A stretch of DNA of 64,000 nt, taken from Pseudooceanicola sp. GTDB taxonomy: Bacteria > Pseudomonadota > Alphaproteobacteria > Rhodobacterales > Rhodobacteraceae. Shown here piece by piece: positions 61,839 to 64,000 of this stretch (position 1 is the stretch's first letter; each line of letters starts with the position of its first letter). The notes under the pieces are model-generated. The model saw only the letters and a list, made by a program, of their open reading frames with translations, made no database searches and was not told where the DNA came from. Position numbers and translations under genes: made by a program. The stretch lies in NCBI RefSeq assembly GCF_029213205.1, contig NZ_JARGNH010000003.1, positions 145,858 through 209,857 of the forward strand, written 5' to 3'.

Positions 61839-64000
61839 ATGACTCGATTTACCGCCCCAATCGCCGAGCAGATCTGGGATGCCAAATATCGGTTCAAAGA
61901 GGCCGACGGAACCCCGATCGACCAGTCGGTCGAAGACAGCTGGCGCCGCATTGCCGGGGCGCTGGCCGCGGTCGAGGCCGATCCGGCGGCCTGGGAGGGG
62001 CCGTTTTATCAGGCCCTGGAGGATTTCAAATTCCTGCCCGCCGGGCGGATCACCGCCGGCGCCGGCACCGGGCGCAGGGTGACGCTGTTCAACTGCTTTG
62101 TCATGGGCACCATCCCCGATTCCCTCGGTGGCATTTTCGAGATGCTGAAAGAGGCGGCGCTGACCATGCAGCAGGGCGGCGGCATCGGCTATGATTTCTC
62201 GACCATCCGCCCCAAGGGCGCGGGGGTCAAAGGCGTGGCGGCGGATGCCTCGGGCCCGCTGTCGTTCATGGATGTCTGGGATGCGATGTGCCGCACCATC
62301 ATGTCGGCCGGATCGCGGCGCGGCGCGATGATGGCGACGATGCGGTGCGACCATCCGGATATCGAGGAATTCATCACCGCCAAGAGCGATGCCGCCCGGC
62401 TCAGGATGTTCAATGTCTCGGTGCTGGTCACCGATCCGTTCATGGCGGCGGTCAAGGCCGATGGCGGCTGGGATCTGGTGTTCGACGGCAAGGTCTATCG
62501 CACCCTGCAGGCGCGGGATCTGTGGAACAAGATCATGCGCTCGACCTATGATTACGCGGAACCGGGGGTGATCTTCATCGACCGGATCAACGCCGCCAAC
62601 AACCTCAGCTATGCCGAGACCATTGCCGCGACCAACCCTTGCGGCGAACAGCCGCTGCCGCCCTATGGCGCCTGCCTGCTCGGCTCGGTGAACCTGGCAC
62701 GGCTGGTGTCCGATCCGTTTTCGGACGCCGCGCAGCTGGACGGCGCGGCGCTGTCGAAACTGGTGCGCACCGCCATTCGGATGATGGACAACACCGTCGA
62801 TGCCTCGCGCTTCCCGCTGCCGCAGCAACAGGCCGAGGCGCAGGCGAAACGCCGGATCGGGCTCGGGGTCACCGGGCTGGCCGATGCACTGCTGATGCTG
62901 GGCCTGCGCTATGGCAGTGACGAAGCCGCCGCGCAGACCGAGCAATGGCTGCACCTGATCGCCCGCGAAAGCTACCTCGCCTCGGTCGATCTGGCCAAGG
63001 AGAAGGGCGCGTTTCCGTTGTTCGATGCCGACCCCTACCTCGCCTCCGGCACCATGCAGACGATGGATGCGGATGTCCGCGAGGCGGTGCGCGACCATGG
63101 CATTCGCAACGCCCTGCTGACCTCGATCGCGCCGACCGGCACCATCAGCCTCTATGCCGGCAATGTGTCGAGCGGGATCGAACCGGTGTTCGCCTATGCC
63201 TACACCCGCAAGGTGCTGCAAAAGGACGGCTCGCGCAGCGAGGAAAAGGTGGTCGATTACGCAGTCAAGATGTGGCAGGACCTGAAAGGCGACGCGCCGC
63301 TGCCGGAGTATTTCGTCAACGCCCAGACCCTGGCACCGCTGGATCACGTCAAGATGCAGGCGGCGGCGCAGAAATGGGTCGACAGCTCGATCTCCAAGAC
63401 CATCAACTGCCCCGAAGACATCAGCTTTGACGCGTTCAAAGAGGTCTATATGGCCGCCTGGGATCAGGGCTGTAAGGGCTGCACCACCTACCGGCCCAAT
63501 GATGTGACGGGGTCGGTTTTGTCGGTGGAGGAGAAGCCGGTTCATTCTTCGATGGTCGAGCGACTAAGGACATTGATGGAAACAAAAGGATTCAACGCTA
63601 GTTCACTTGCTGAAAAGGCCGGCCTCAACTCAACTGGGGTCTACGATATCTTGAGCGGGAAGAGTGTTTCGCCCAAGATCTCAACTCTAACCAAGATCGC
63701 GGATGCACTGGGCGTTTCGCTGGGAAAACTGGCTGAGAATAATGACAGCGCCCCCGAAGCCCTCGCCACCTCCGACGACGAACCCAACCACCCCCACGGC
63801 GACGTCATCCACCTGCAGGAACCGCTCGACCGGCCGCAGGCGCTTGAAGGCAATACCTACAAGCTGAAATGGCCGGACAGCGAACACGCGATCTATATCA
63901 CCATCAACGACATCATCATCGGCGGCCATCGCCGCCCGTTCGAGGTGTTCATCAACTCCAAGAACATGGAGCATTTCGCCTGGACCGTGGCGCTGACCCG
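61839..64000 (+). CDS. nrdJ: Class II (B12-dependent) ribonucleotide reductase with an inserted XRE-type helix-turn-helix; runs off the window
   Basis: At least 720 residues, no stop before the window end. This is the NrdJ type: PAGRITAGAGTGRRVTLFNC (C86), GGGIGYDFSTIRPKGAGVKG, the active-site NPCGEQPLPPYGACLLGSVN (C268) and TSIAPTGTISLYAGN. It makes deoxyribonucleotides with adenosylcobalamin, without oxygen dependence. The barrel ends near GCTTYRPNDVTGSVLSV. Residues about 572-636 are then a complete XRE/Cro-like HTH, after which normal NrdJ resumes at DVIHLQEPLDRPQALEGNTY. No ribosome site precedes ATG 61839. Confidence 0.93.
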   Translation, partial: MTRFTAPIAEQIWDAKYRFKEADGTPIDQSVEDSWRRIAGALAAVEADPAAWEGPFYQALEDFKFLPAGRITAGAGTGRRVTLFNCFVMGTIPDSLGGIFEMLKEAALTMQQGGGIGYDFSTIRPKGAGVKGVAADASGPLSFMDVWDAMCRTIMSAGSRRGAMMATMRCDHPDIEEFITAKSDAARLRMFNVSVLVTDPFMAAVKADGGWDLVFDGKVYRTLQARDLWNKIMRSTYDYAEPGVIFIDRINAANNLSYAETIAATNPCGEQPLPPYGACLLGSVNLARLVSDPFSDAAQLDGAALSKLVRTAIRMMDNTVDASRFPLPQQQAEAQAKRRIGLGVTGLADALLMLGLRYGSDEAAAQTEQWLHLIARESYLASVDLAKEKGAFPLFDADPYLASGTMQTMDADVREAVRDHGIRNALLTSIAPTGTISLYAGNVSSGIEPVFAYAYTRKVLQKDGSRSEEKVVDYAVKMWQDLKGDAPLPEYFVNAQTLAPLDHVKMQAAAQKWVDSSISKTINCPEDISFDAFKEVYMAAWDQGCKGCTTYRPNDVTGSVLSVEEKPVHSSMVERLRTLMETKGFNASSLAEKAGLNSTGVYDILSGKSVSPKISTLTKIADALGVSLGKLAENNDSAPEALATSDDEPNHPHGDVIHLQEPLDRPQALEGNTYKLKWPDSEHAIYITINDIIIGGHRRPFEVFINSKNMEHFAWTVALT
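63552..63745 (+). other. XRE/Cro-like HTH domain inserted in nrdJ
   Basis: It begins MVERLRTLMETKGFNASSLA, then EKAGLNSTGVYDILSGKSVS and PKISTLTKIADALGVSLGKL. This is the five-helix DNA-binding fold of phage-type repressors, with the recognition helix near LNSTGVYDILSG. Codons such as CTA, AGG, ACA, GGA, AGT, CTT and TCA are unlike the flanking nrdJ sequence. Confidence 0.75.

Noticed and set aside
63552..64000. A separate XRE repressor gene or prophage edge after a truncated nrdJ
   Set aside because: The reductase sequence resumes after the HTH in the same frame with high-GC codons, and no integrase, capsid or lysis gene is nearby.

Overview
The window looks like a chromosomal segment of an alphaproteobacterium of the order Rhodobacterales (Roseobacter/Paracoccus type). 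The base composition is high GC. It has the ethylmalonyl-CoA pathway pair ccr/ecm, a sulfide:quinone reductase with the three cysteines of the Rhodobacter enzyme, the TauE/TIGR02186 pair, DUF1489 and DUF6473 proteins, a hisS-hisZ-hisG operon and a class II (B12) ribonucleotide reductase. I see no rRNA, tRNA, CRISPR array, transposase or prophage block. Species cannot be fixed from the sequence alone.

Layout. 1-2.2 kb: universal stress protein, then an Nfu-tsaB-rimI operon. 2.3-10.6 kb: a complete BMP-type nucleoside ABC transporter (binding protein, double ATPase, two permeases, with a LysE-like gene fragment inside), a TauE/SafE + TIGR02186 pair and guanine deaminase. 10.6-20.4 kb: mgtE, 5-formyl-THF cyclo-ligase, gltX, trpB, DUF2237, a TPR protein, ornithine decarboxylase behind a structured leader, and sqr with a His-rich periplasmic neighbour. 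20.4-26.6 kb: yghU, a frameshifted gene remnant, DUF1989, deoD, an SDR/RecD-like helicase pair and a LuxR-type regulator with an overlapping small gene. 26.8-35 kb: ccr, a small membrane protein, ecm, acylphosphatase, 3-hydroxybutyryl-CoA dehydrogenase, DUF6473 and etfBA. 35-41 kb: a small FNR-boxed gene, a dimethylglycine-dehydrogenase-like enzyme, an AhpD-like protein, a GH25 lipoprotein, a DAO oxidoreductase and a CBS protein. 41.2-52.3 kb: one long minus-strand run, MFS-xdhA-xdhB-xdhC-ATPase-permease-permease-BMP. 52.5-64 kb: dnaE, a repeat-bearing lipoprotein, slyX, hisS-hisZ-hisG, DUF1489 and the start of nrdJ, which runs off the window.

How the genes work together. Purine handling dominates. 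Two complete BMP transporters, guanine deaminase, purine nucleoside phosphorylase and xanthine dehydrogenase with its maturation factor would take up nucleosides or bases and carry them through guanine and hypoxanthine to xanthine and urate. ccr, ecm, the hydroxyacyl-CoA dehydrogenase and EtfBA belong to acyl-CoA and C2-assimilation metabolism.

Most unusual features. nrdJ carries a complete XRE/Cro-like helix-turn-helix of about 65 residues, in foreign-looking codons, inside its C-terminal linker. hisS has a central stretch of about 87 codons with clearly different codon use. A hairpin-forming dispersed repeat, at least six copies in 64 kb and otherwise intergenic, sits in frame inside xdhB. 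All three keep the reading frame of a metabolic or housekeeping gene.
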